From NCBI GenBank assembly GCA_030535455.1, contig JAUNJY010000007.1, forward strand, positions 1 through 64,000: a DNA stretch of 64,000 nt, written 5' to 3'. Positions 33,950 through 41,377 of this stretch are shown here, piece by piece. The position numbers were made by a program, and so were the translations under genes. This DNA is from a bacterium. Its GTDB lineage: Bacteria > Bacillota > Clostridia > Lachnospirales > Lachnospiraceae. The notes under the pieces were generated by a model. It was not told where the DNA came from. It worked only from the letters and a program-made list of their open reading frames with translations, and did no database searches. Within the stretch, counting starts at the first letter, position 1. Each line of letters opens with the position of its first letter.

Positions 33950-35077
33950 ATGGAACAAGAAACGTATTTAGGACAAGACATTAAAAAACTGGGCTTTGGT
34001 TTAATGAGACTTCCAAAGAATGGGGAAGATATTGATGTTGAACAGACCAAGGTGATGGTAGATAAATTTATGGAAGCAGGATTTACATATTTTGATACGG
34101 CATGGGCATATGCTGGCAGTGAGGATGCAATTCGTCAGGCACTTGTAGAGCGTTATCCAAGAGAAAGCTTCCAGCTGGCAACAAAGAATGCAGCATGGAT
34201 TAATTGCAAGACAAGAGAGGAAGCCATTGCACAGTTTGATACCTCGTTAAAACAGACTGGCGCAGGATATTTTGATTTTTATTTATTACATAATCTTGGA
34301 GAAACAAGAACCAAATTTTTTGATGAATTTAATATGTGGGACTTTGTGCAGCAAAAAAAGAAGGAAGGGCTGATTAAGCATGTGGGCTTCTCTTTCCACT
34401 CAACACCAGAAGAATTAGAGGCAATCTTATCTGCCCATCCGGAAATGGAATTTGTCCAGCTGCAGATCAATTATTCCGATTGGGAAAATCCAGCCATTCA
34501 GTCTAAGGCTTGTTATGAAGTAGCAAGAAAGCATCAAAAACCTGTAATCATTATGGAACCTGTAAAAGGTGGAATGCTTGCAAATCCACCAGAAACAGTT
34601 CAGGAAATCTTTAGGGCCGCAGATCAAAATGCTTCGTTTGCCTCTTGGGCAATTCGATTTGCAGCAAGCTTAGAGGGGATCATAACTGTTTTATCTGGAA
34701 TGAGCAATGTAGAACAGATGGAGAATAACCTTTCTTATATGAAGGATTTTAACGGATTATCAGCAGAGGAGCAAAAGACCATTGAAAAAGCGCAAGAGGC
34801 GTTAAAAGCCATGCCATTAATTCCTTGCACTACTTGTAATTATTGTGCAAAGGTATGTCCAATGGACATTGGGATTTCTGGAACCTTTACTGCAAACAAC
34901 ATCTTAACGCTGTCCCGAGACAAAGATGCAGCACGTTATCAGCAACAATGGCTAGTGGAAGGCCATGGAAGAAAAAGTGCCACGGAGTGCATTAAATGTG
35001 GAAAATGCGAGCAAGTCTGTCCACAGCATATTATGATACGTCAGGAATTAGTAAAATGTGTGGAAGCTTTGCAATAG
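33950..35077 (+). CDS. Aldo/keto reductase with C-terminal 4Fe-4S domain
   Basis: A 375-residue protein. The N-terminal part is an aldo/keto reductase barrel with the catalytic Asp and Tyr in YFDTAWAYAGSEDAI and the Lys in LATKNAAW. The C-terminal 80 residues carry two cysteine clusters, CTTCNYCAKVCPM and CIKCGKCEQVCP, typical of ferredoxin-like domains. Such fusions are widespread in strict anaerobes; electrons could pass between the clusters and the barrel, but the substrate is unknown. A flavodoxin gene follows within the same transcript, which fits a redox pair. Confidence 0.9.
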   Translation: MEQETYLGQDIKKLGFGLMRLPKNGEDIDVEQTKVMVDKFMEAGFTYFDTAWAYAGSEDAIRQALVERYPRESFQLATKNAAWINCKTREEAIAQFDTSLKQTGAGYFDFYLLHNLGETRTKFFDEFNMWDFVQQKKKEGLIKHVGFSFHSTPEELEAILSAHPEMEFVQLQINYSDWENPAIQSKACYEVARKHQKPVIIMEPVKGGMLANPPETVQEIFRAADQNASFASWAIRFAASLEGIITVLSGMSNVEQMENNLSYMKDFNGLSAEEQKTIEKAQEALKAMPLIPCTTCNYCAKVCPMDIGISGTFTANNILTLSRDKDAARYQQQWLVEGHGRKSATECIKCGKCEQVCPQHIMIRQELVKCVEALQ

Positions 35078-35111
35078 ACGAACTAAATGTTGTAAAAGGA
35101 GGAGTTATTAC

Positions 35112-35594
35112 ATGAGTAAGAAATTAGTAGCATATTTTTCAGCAAGCGGAGTAACGGAAGGGGTGGCTAAGAAGTTAGCCACTGTTGCAGAGGCAGATCT
35201 ATTTCAGATTATGCCGGAAACACCATACACAGTAGCAGATTTGGATTGGCATAATAAGAATAGCAGAAGCAGCGTGGAGATGAGCAATCCATCCTCACGT
35301 CCAGCCATAGCGAGCAAGGTCCAGGATATGAGTCAATATGAGACCGTATTTGTTGGATTTCCGGTATGGTGGTATGTAGCACCAACAATTATCAATACAT
35401 TTTTGGAAAGCTATGATTTTGCAGGAAAAAATATTGTCTTATTTGCTACTTCAGGAAGCAGTGGCCTGGGAAATAGTCAGAAGATGCTGGAAAGCAGTGT
35501 TGCAAAAACAGTAAACTGGATTCCTGGCAAGAGAGTCTCAAGCAGCATTACAAAACAGGAATTAGCAGACTGGGTAAAAGAATTAGGTTTGTAA
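35112..35594 (+). CDS. Flavodoxin family protein
   Basis: A 160-residue protein with an N-terminal FMN phosphate loop (YFSASGVTEGVAKKLA) and the FVGFPVWWYVAPTIINTFLESYDF segment of the flavodoxin_4 type. The conserved GSSGLGNS turn is present. It is probably an NAD(P)H-independent flavin electron carrier or a quinone/flavin oxidoreductase. The start follows AAAAGGAGGAG. Placed 34 bases after the ferredoxin-type aldo/keto reductase, so likely co-transcribed with it. Confidence 0.88.
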   Translation: MSKKLVAYFSASGVTEGVAKKLATVAEADLFQIMPETPYTVADLDWHNKNSRSSVEMSNPSSRPAIASKVQDMSQYETVFVGFPVWWYVAPTIINTFLESYDFAGKNIVLFATSGSSGLGNSQKMLESSVAKTVNWIPGKRVSSSITKQELADWVKELGL

Positions 35595-35648
35595 AGAAAA
35601 CAAGAGAATAGCAGCAGTACATATGCAAAAGAAAGGTAGGAATAAAAG

Positions 35649-36380
35649 ATGCGTCTATTAATCATTCGTCATGCAGATCCGGATTACAGCATTGACTCAC
35701 TGACTGAGACTGGCTGGAAAGAGGCCGAGCTGCTTGCCGATAAAATGATACATATTAAGGCTAAGGAATACTATGTTTCTCCTTTAGGAAGGGCAAAAGA
35801 TACAGCATCCTGTACCTTAAATAAAATTGGAAGAGAAGCAATTGTGTGTGAGTGGCTGAAAGAATTTCCTGCATTGGTGTTGCGTCCTGACAGCAATGGG
35901 GTAAGACGATGCGCCTGGGACTGGCTTCCTGAAGACTGGGCACAAAGGCCAATGCTTTTAGATAGAGACAATTGGATGAACGTACCTGAATATATAGAAG
36001 CAGGGGTAGGTGATCAGTATAAAGCGGTTTGTGATCAATTCGATAAGCTTCTTAAGAAACACGGTTATGTGCGAAATGGATTGATTTATCAAGCAGAGGA
36101 GTCCAATGAAGATACCATTGTATTGTTCTGTCATTTTGGATTGGAGTGTGTATTGCTTAGTCACTTGCTAAATGTTTCGCCATTTGTGTTGTGGCATGGA
36201 ATGTGTGCAGCGCCAAGTTCTGTTACTACCGTCTATACAGAAGAACGAAGAGAGGGCATTGCAAGCTTTCGCATGCAGTCATTTGGAGATGTGTCTCATC
36301 TATATGCGGCAGGACGGGAGCCATCTTTTGCAGCACGTTTCTGTGAATGTTATGGTAACAAAGAGGAGCGACATGATTAA
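35649..36380 (+). CDS. Histidine phosphatase family protein
   Basis: A 243-residue protein with the catalytic N-terminal RHADPDY motif in MRLLIIRHADPDYSI, a phosphate-binding Arg in YVSPLGRAKDTA, and the second catalytic His in FCHFGLEC. These fit the phosphoglycerate-mutase-like histidine phosphatase family; the broad shape does not tell whether it acts on metabolites or on phosphate esters of other kinds. It is directly followed by a reversed copy of part of element A. Confidence 0.85.
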   Translation: MRLLIIRHADPDYSIDSLTETGWKEAELLADKMIHIKAKEYYVSPLGRAKDTASCTLNKIGREAIVCEWLKEFPALVLRPDSNGVRRCAWDWLPEDWAQRPMLLDRDNWMNVPEYIEAGVGDQYKAVCDQFDKLLKKHGYVRNGLIYQAEESNEDTIVLFCHFGLECVLLSHLLNVSPFVLWHGMCAAPSSVTTVYTEERREGIASFRMQSFGDVSHLYAAGREPSFAARFCECYGNKEERHD

Positions 36381-36456
36381 GTTAGAACAAAGTGTTTTGC
36401 TTGCAAAACACTCCGCCTGTGCCGAACTCGGTCGCGCAAGCGACATCTTCGCATAG
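36381..36456 (-). repeat. Element A fragment, reversed (copy 9)
   Basis: On the reverse strand it reads GAAGATGTCGCTTGCGCGAC, CGAGTTCGGCAC and a P5 hairpin GTGTTTTGC-aa-GCAAAACAC followed by TTTGTTC. P4 is GTCGC-ttgc-GCGAC. It lacks P1 and P2 and starts at the stop codon of the phosphatase gene. Confidence 0.65.
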
Positions 36457-36460
36457 AGTA

Positions 36461-36506
36461 AAAAATGAGCCAATGTCTTGATAACAGGACATTGGCTCGT
36501 TTTTTC
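36461..36506. terminator. Bidirectional terminator between convergent genes
   Basis: AAAATGAGCCAATGTC pairs with GACATTGGCTCGTTTT across a ten-base loop. T runs on both strands suit termination from both sides. Confidence 0.85.
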
Positions 36507-36519
36507 ATAGCGAATTTAT

Positions 36520-36942
36520 TTAGTTTGTAGTTACTTCGTATGGCCAGTCATTGATACCGCCAAAATCAAGGATATTGGTATATCCAAGGGAAGCAAGTTC
36601 TTTTGCGGCAATGGCACTGCGGTTTCCGCTACGGCAGTATACAAGTATGGTTGCGTCCTTATTTGTTAGTGTTGCCTCTGCTTTTTTTGAAATCTCATCA
36701 TAAGGAAGCAAGATTGCATTTGCGATATGGCTGGTTTGATATTCTTCCTCGGTTCTGACATCTAGAATTACAACATCGTTTTGTGCAGAAATGATTTCCT
36801 GTGCCTTGCTTGCAGTTATGGTTTGGTAACGAGCAGCCTGTCTAATTTCATTGCTCGCTTCTTGTGCTGGAGTACTTGTGTTACAACCGGTAAATAAGAA
36901 CATGGTCAGTACTGAGATAAGTAGCATGGATCTTAGTTTCAT
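36520..36942 (-). CDS. Rhodanese-like lipoprotein
   Basis: A 140-residue protein with a signal peptide and lipobox FTGCN (Cys near residue 20). A single rhodanese domain follows with the active-site loop VYCRSGNRS and the DVRTEEEY strand. It should sit outside the membrane, where such domains handle sulfur transfer or act as persulfide carriers. Convergent with the phosphatase gene; the start has a weak upstream ribosome site (AAGGAATT). Confidence 0.88.
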   Translation of the reverse strand: MKLRSMLLISVLTMFLFTGCNTSTPAQEASNEIRQAARYQTITASKAQEIISAQNDVVILDVRTEEEYQTSHIANAILLPYDEISKKAEATLTNKDATILVYCRSGNRSAIAAKELASLGYTNILDFGGINDWPYEVTTN

Positions 36943-37115
36943 TTTACATAATTCCTTTTAGTTTTATAGGGATAAATAATCCTTTTGTGTTTGGCTAGTA
37001 CTAGTATAACCAATGCGGATGTGCTTGTAAATAATATATAATAATAGGAAATTCGATTGAAATAAGGTATAATTAGTCTAAATAACCATAAGAATGAGGT
37101 ACTAAGGAGAAAGCG

Positions 37116-37526
37116 ATGAGCTGGCTAAGCCAATTAATTGATGACAACTATGACGAGCTGGTAAAAATATTAGATCAGCATCTAGAAAAGGCTGAATTAG
37201 AGGTATTTCCAGATGAACTGTTGGAGGACTTTGTTTTAAAGAAGGCCAAGGAAGAAGATAGATCAGTCGAAGAGCAGATTGCAGAGGATTATTATAAATT
37301 ACTTCTGCATTTATATAAAGAAAAGAGACCCAATCAGTTTAAACTAGATAGAGAGGATTATCTAATAGTTGAGCTAGATGGAATACGTTATGAGTTAACA
37401 TCCTATATTACTCATGATGATATAGAACTTACGGAATGCCTAATGGAAATTGAAACATTATTCGCTGATAATGTTTCAATAGAAATTGTAGAACAAGAAG
37501 TGTGTAAATATATTGATGAAAGATAA
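37116..37526 (+). CDS. Acidic hypothetical protein
   Basis: A 136-residue strongly acidic, helical protein with no membrane segment or recognised domain. Heptad-like stretches (LEKAELEVFPDELLEDFVLKKAKEEDRS) suggest coiled contacts. The start follows AAGGAGAAAGCG. It stands alone, closed by a strong terminator. No function can be assigned. Confidence 0.6.
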   Translation: MSWLSQLIDDNYDELVKILDQHLEKAELEVFPDELLEDFVLKKAKEEDRSVEEQIAEDYYKLLLHLYKEKRPNQFKLDREDYLIVELDGIRYELTSYITHDDIELTECLMEIETLFADNVSIEIVEQEVCKYIDER

Positions 37527-37530
37527 CGAA

Positions 37531-37569
37531 AAAAGGAAACCAATCGAAAAAGATAGATGGTTTCCTTTT
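37531..37569 (+). terminator. Terminator after the acidic hypothetical gene
   Basis: AAAAGGAAACCA pairs with TGGTTTCCTTTT over a 15-base loop; it may also serve the convergent serine dehydratase gene. Confidence 0.8.
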
Positions 37570-37609
37570 GATATTTTATAGATTACCGGATGCGTGGAAG
37601 AAAATTTTG

Positions 37610-38836
37610 TTATTCATCTTCATCTTTTGCATCGTCATCAAATTTATAAGTCCTTGCAAGGCCGCCTTCGGAAGTCTCTTTATAATGAGAGTGCATGTCT
37701 TTCCCGGTTTGATACATGGTCTCGATTACAGTATCGAAGGAAATCTTTCTTGTATCAGATAGGAAGTTAGCGATTGTCAAAGCATTGATTGCACGCATAG
37801 CTGCAACGGCATTACGCTCGATACAAGGGATTTGTACCATACCTTTGACTGGATCACAAGTAAGACCTAAGTGATGTTCCATAGCAACTTCAGCGGCATA
37901 TTCAATCTGATTAAGGCCAAGACCAAATAATTCACCAAGGGCAGCAGCAGCCATACAGCAGGCAGAACCAACCTCAGCCTGGCATCCGCATTCAGCACCG
38001 GAAATAGATGCATTGGTTTTAATCAAGTTACCAATGATACCGCCCGTTGCAAGAGCATGCAGGATTTCTTCATCACTAAATCCATCTTTATCCTGCATAT
38101 ATTTAAGGACAGCAGGTACAACGCCGCAGGCACCACAAGTAGGAGCAGTGACAACGATGCCATTTGCTGCATTTTGCTCAGTTACGGCATAGGCATAGGA
38201 ACAGACAATACGCATTTCCTTTGTTTGTGGTGATTCATCTATATGACGCTGGTTATATAGATAGTTTGCTTTTCGCTCCAGTTTAATGATGCCAGGAAGC
38301 ACACCTGTTGCAGCAAGACCTTCTGCTATAGAGGTCTTCATGATAGTCCAGACATCAGCAAGATAGTTCCAGATATCAGGGCCTTCTACTTGATCAACAT
38401 ATTGCCAAATTCTTATATTGTGATTTCTACAATATTCTGAAATATCGTGAAATGAATTCAAATCATAAATTTCGGGAAGAGCCTGTGCCTCTCTGCCAAC
38501 GATTTGGATTGCACCACCACCAACACTAAGAACGCGCCAATATCCAACTTGGTTTCCATCTTTATAAGCATAGAAATCTAATGTATTAGGATGAGGAAGT
38601 CCTGTTGTTTCGGGGTCAAACACGATATCTAATGGGTGAGGTTCAAATGCCATTAAAAGTGCTCGGTCCGTACGGTGACCTTTGCCTGTCTTAGCAAGGG
38701 AATCGTAAAGGATTACCTTATAAGAGTCTGCATCTGGATATTCCATAAGGAATAAACGTCCCGCAGTAGAAGGACCCATGGTATGTGAACTGGAAGGTCC
38801 ATTACCAGCTTTATATAAATCTTTTAATGTTTTCAT
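37610..38836 (-). CDS. L-serine ammonia-lyase, single-chain iron-sulfur type
   Basis: A 408-residue enzyme that converts L-serine to pyruvate and ammonia with a 4Fe-4S cluster. The beta-type domain is at the N-terminus (GPSSSHTMGPSTAG). The alpha-type domain follows with VTAPTCGACGVVPA, GAECGCQAEVGSACCMAAAAL and GLTCDPVKGMVQIPCIERN, which include the cluster cysteines. Single-chain fusion of both domains is usual in many Gram-negative and clostridial species. Start ATG preceded by AAAGGGA on the reverse strand. Confidence 0.92.
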   Translation of the reverse strand: MKTLKDLYKAGNGPSSSHTMGPSTAGRLFLMEYPDADSYKVILYDSLAKTGKGHRTDRALLMAFEPHPLDIVFDPETTGLPHPNTLDFYAYKDGNQVGYWRVLSVGGGAIQIVGREAQALPEIYDLNSFHDISEYCRNHNIRIWQYVDQVEGPDIWNYLADVWTIMKTSIAEGLAATGVLPGIIKLERKANYLYNQRHIDESPQTKEMRIVCSYAYAVTEQNAANGIVVTAPTCGACGVVPAVLKYMQDKDGFSDEEILHALATGGIIGNLIKTNASISGAECGCQAEVGSACCMAAAALGELFGLGLNQIEYAAEVAMEHHLGLTCDPVKGMVQIPCIERNAVAAMRAINALTIANFLSDTRKISFDTVIETMYQTGKDMHSHYKETSEGGLARTYKFDDDAKDEDE

Positions 38837-39169
38837 TTATTTCGTCCCTTTCCATATTGTTTAAGAAAGCATCCTACGATGCCTATCGTTCTTTATTATG
38901 ACGATTTTACTGCTTTTTAGACATTAACACTAAAAACAAATGTCGAAAATAGTTGGTAAAAATGGAATGAAATTTATTTTGAAAATCAATTGAGCAGATG
39001 AAGATTAGAAGAAGGAAACAGCCGGATTTAATAGTTGTGTGTCTGGTTGATAGGAAGAAGTTAGAGTGATAGAATATTGAGTAAAGTTAGAAAAATAAGT
39101 GAATGGGGAGCAATAGTTATATTGATCCAATTTTTTAATAAAAGTAGTAATCAGAAGGGAGCTGGAGTA
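38837..39169. other. Intergenic region between divergent genes
   Basis: Contains no supported gene. A segment near 39020-39060 (CAGCCGGATTTAATAG, then TGTGTC) resembles one near 20515-20545 (CAGCCGGATGTATTAATAG, then TGTGTC), which may be a minor repeat or shared promoter part. No clear promoter pair was found for the NUDIX gene. Confidence 0.35.
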
Positions 39170-40129
39170 ATGGCCGAACTATGGGAGCTATTAGATGTAA
39201 ACAGACAAAAGACAGGAGTTTTACATGAGAGGGGAAGTCAGGCACCGATACCTGAAGGCATGTACCATGTGGTGGTAGAAATATGGGTAAAGACTACGGA
39301 TGGCAAGCTTTTATTAACCAAACGTCATCCCGACAAGTCTTATGGCCTGATGTGGGAGTGTACCGGAGGTGCAGTTGTTTGCGGAGAAGACAGCAAGGAA
39401 GGTGCAATCAGAGAACTTAAGGAAGAGACCGGAATTGTGGCTGATCCAAATAAGTTAGTTTATCTTGGAGAAATAAAGGCTAGCAATGCGTTGATCGATA
39501 CATATCTTTATGTGTTAGAACAAGAAAATCCAAAGTTAAAGTTACAACCAGAAGAAGTGATTGATGCTTGCTTTGTCACATTTCAAGAGCTAGAAGCGCG
39601 TAAAGACAGTATTGTGGATAATGTATGGAGATGCTACCAGGAATATAAGATGCAACTACATTTGTTCACGAAACGATTGGCATTTGAGGAGGCAAGAAAA
39701 GAGGATGCTCCATTGCTGGTCTCCTTATATAATGCTGCATTTTATGAGGATTATTTAAAATATGGAGAATGTCCTGCATATGGAAGAACGGTAGAACAGA
39801 TGGAAAAATCTATTCAAACTTATAAAAAACAGATTATTCGTTATCACCATATTCCGGTGGGAGTAATTTCAGCGGAACAAAAGGCAGACGGAGAATATGA
39901 GATTGGCTGCCTATGCATCATCCCCAAATATCAGGGGCATGGCTTAGGGACACAGGCGTTACAGTACTTAAGAAATTTACATAAGGACTGGAGAAAGATT
40001 ACACTGATCACTCCTACGGATAAAGAACAAAACATAAGATTTTATACAGAAAAGAACAGCTTCCATATTGATGGAGTTGAGAAGGATGGAAATGTACATG
40101 TTGCGCGCTTGGTCATGGTAAAACAATAG
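39170..40129 (+). CDS. NUDIX hydrolase - GNAT acetyltransferase fusion
   Basis: A 319-residue protein of two domains. Residues about 20-155 are a NUDIX domain with the box GGAVVCGEDSKEGAIRELKEETGI (GX5EX7REUXEEXGU pattern). Residues about 165-319 are a GNAT acetyltransferase with the acetyl-CoA loop IIPKYQGHGLGTQALQYL. NUDIX domains split nucleoside diphosphate derivatives; the GNAT half moves an acetyl group to an amine. The joined use is unknown. The start follows GGGAGCTGGAGTA; an earlier in-frame start lacks a ribosome site. Confidence 0.85.
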   Translation: MAELWELLDVNRQKTGVLHERGSQAPIPEGMYHVVVEIWVKTTDGKLLLTKRHPDKSYGLMWECTGGAVVCGEDSKEGAIRELKEETGIVADPNKLVYLGEIKASNALIDTYLYVLEQENPKLKLQPEEVIDACFVTFQELEARKDSIVDNVWRCYQEYKMQLHLFTKRLAFEEARKEDAPLLVSLYNAAFYEDYLKYGECPAYGRTVEQMEKSIQTYKKQIIRYHHIPVGVISAEQKADGEYEIGCLCIIPKYQGHGLGTQALQYLRNLHKDWRKITLITPTDKEQNIRFYTEKNSFHIDGVEKDGNVHVARLVMVKQ

Positions 40130-40179
40130 AAGGTTGTATGGAAGCTGCTTCAGGAGAACGAACGACGGTTATCGGAATG

Positions 40180-40221
40180 AGGTGTATTCCCATGAAAAAT
40201 CATGAGGGATACACCTTTTTT
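40180..40221 (+). terminator. Terminator after the NUDIX-GNAT gene
   Basis: AGGTGTATTCCCATG pairs with CATGAGGGATACACCT, followed by TTTTTT. The T-tract is the left edge of element A copy 3. Confidence 0.8.
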
Positions 40222-40408
40222 AAAATTATAGGAAACTTCTCTTCGAGTAGCTTCCTATAATTTTAAAATGCCCTAAAAGATAGGGCATACGTTGTGCACT
40301 CACTCGAGAGGAAGATGTCACTGTCGCGACCGAGTTCGGCACGGGCAAAGTGTCTTCTCCCTCATGATTGAGGGGTAGGGGAGTTGAGAGTGTCGAAGAC
40401 ACTTTTTT
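40216..40408 (+). repeat. Element A, copy 3 (best-preserved)
   Basis: P1 is a perfect 17-bp helix, TTTTAAAATTATAGGAA (40218-40234) with TTCCTATAATTTTAAAA (40252-40268). P2 is GCCCTA-aaaga-TAGGGC. P3 is ACTCG / CGAGT. P4 is GTCAC...GCGAC. TTCGGCAC, a GTGTCTTCTCC segment and P5 AGTGTC-gaa-GACACT follow. P5 is followed by TTTTTT and could end transcription. Confidence 0.75.
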
Positions 40409-40790
40409 ATTGAGGAAACTTCTCTTCGCGCAGCCTACTATTCATGAAAGAATGCCCTTGCAGGACCGAACAGGAAGATGTCACTAGCGCACCTTGATTC
40501 TGTGGGGATAAATTGTGATCAATTGGGCATATTCAAAAAAATACTTATCGAGAGACCCAAAGTAGGACTTGAAGTAAAGGATAAATGGGATGTTTGGGCG
40601 TCCATGGGAAAAACTCATCGATATGCCCGAGATACGACAAGAACCGTGGACATTTGTATTCCCAAAATACTGAACAAGTCCAAAAGGACACAAAATCCTT
40701 TGATATCACGAAAGAATTTGGCATATATACAGTAGAAAACCACTATATGCCAAAACGAGGACTCCCCCAAGCAGTACTACAGAAAAAAGC
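40404..40790 (+). repeat. Element A, copy 4, degraded, with long tail
   Basis: It begins at the T-tract of copy 3's P5 hairpin with ATTGAGGAAACTTCTCTTCG. The core is worn. The tail from about 40515 matches copies 2 and 7 (AATTGGGCATAT, CCAAAGTAGGACTTGA, GAACCGTGGACATT, AAAGGACACAAAA, CAGTAGAAAA). An 85-codon open frame runs through it, but the same stretch in copies 2 and 7 is broken by stops, so no gene is claimed. Confidence 0.6.
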
Positions 40791-40841
40791 GTGCGCATAC
40801 CAATTTATAATAAATATTTATTGAATTACAATAAAAATTTA

Positions 40842-40870
40842 TTGACTCATATGGTAGTATATGGCATACT
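40842..40870 (+). promoter_or_regulatory. Promoter of the DUF2975/LRR operon
   Basis: TTGACT (40842-40847) and CATACT (40865-40870) with a 17-base spacer, about 40 bases before the first gene. Confidence 0.6.
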
Positions 40871-40908
40871 GTTTTCATCAATAAACAATATAAAGGAGTG
40901 ATTATGAA

Positions 40909-41361
40909 ATGAATGAAAAGCGATATCATAGGTTAGTTACCTTATGTGTGTATCTGTTACGAGCGGCAATGCTCTTAATCGCTATATTATTACCGGTTGT
41001 CATGACAATTGACAATTCCATCCTAAACAGAATCATCAGTAAGGCAATATTGAGACCCCGTGTCTACTTTTATTATGAATTAATCTATATGGAAATTGTA
41101 TTAGGATACTTAGTAAGTATGTTTTTAAATTTCCGAGACAAAGAAATTTTTGTAATTGAGAATACAGGATATTTAAAACGAATTGGTCAGCTGATTATAG
41201 CAAAGGATTTTATCTATATTCCACTTAATCTGATAGCAAATCAGACATTATCCATTAACTTTAACGCAACTGCCTGGATGATTGGCTTCATCCTGATTTT
41301 ATTTTCTGAATTGCTTGCCCATGGGATTCAAATGGCAGAAGAACAGAAGTATACGGTTTAA
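40909..41361 (+). CDS. DUF2975-like membrane protein, first copy
   Basis: A 150-residue protein with four membrane helices (about residues 12-32, 48-68, 90-112 and 122-142) in the pattern of DUF2975. The C-terminal GIQMAEEQKYTV tail is typical. These proteins normally sit beside a small Cro/C1-type regulator; here that regulator is three genes downstream. It begins after AAAGGAGTGATTATGAA. Function unknown; probably a membrane sensor or anchor for the regulator. Confidence 0.75.
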   Translation: MNEKRYHRLVTLCVYLLRAAMLLIAILLPVVMTIDNSILNRIISKAILRPRVYFYYELIYMEIVLGYLVSMFLNFRDKEIFVIENTGYLKRIGQLIIAKDFIYIPLNLIANQTLSINFNATAWMIGFILILFSELLAHGIQMAEEQKYTV

Positions 41362-41377
41362 GGAATAAGGAGGAACT

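Noticed and set aside
40478..40735. 85-codon forward frame in the tail of element A copy 4
   Set aside because: No ribosome site, and the same stretch is interrupted by stops in copies 2 and 7. Kept only as a possible coding relic in the findings.
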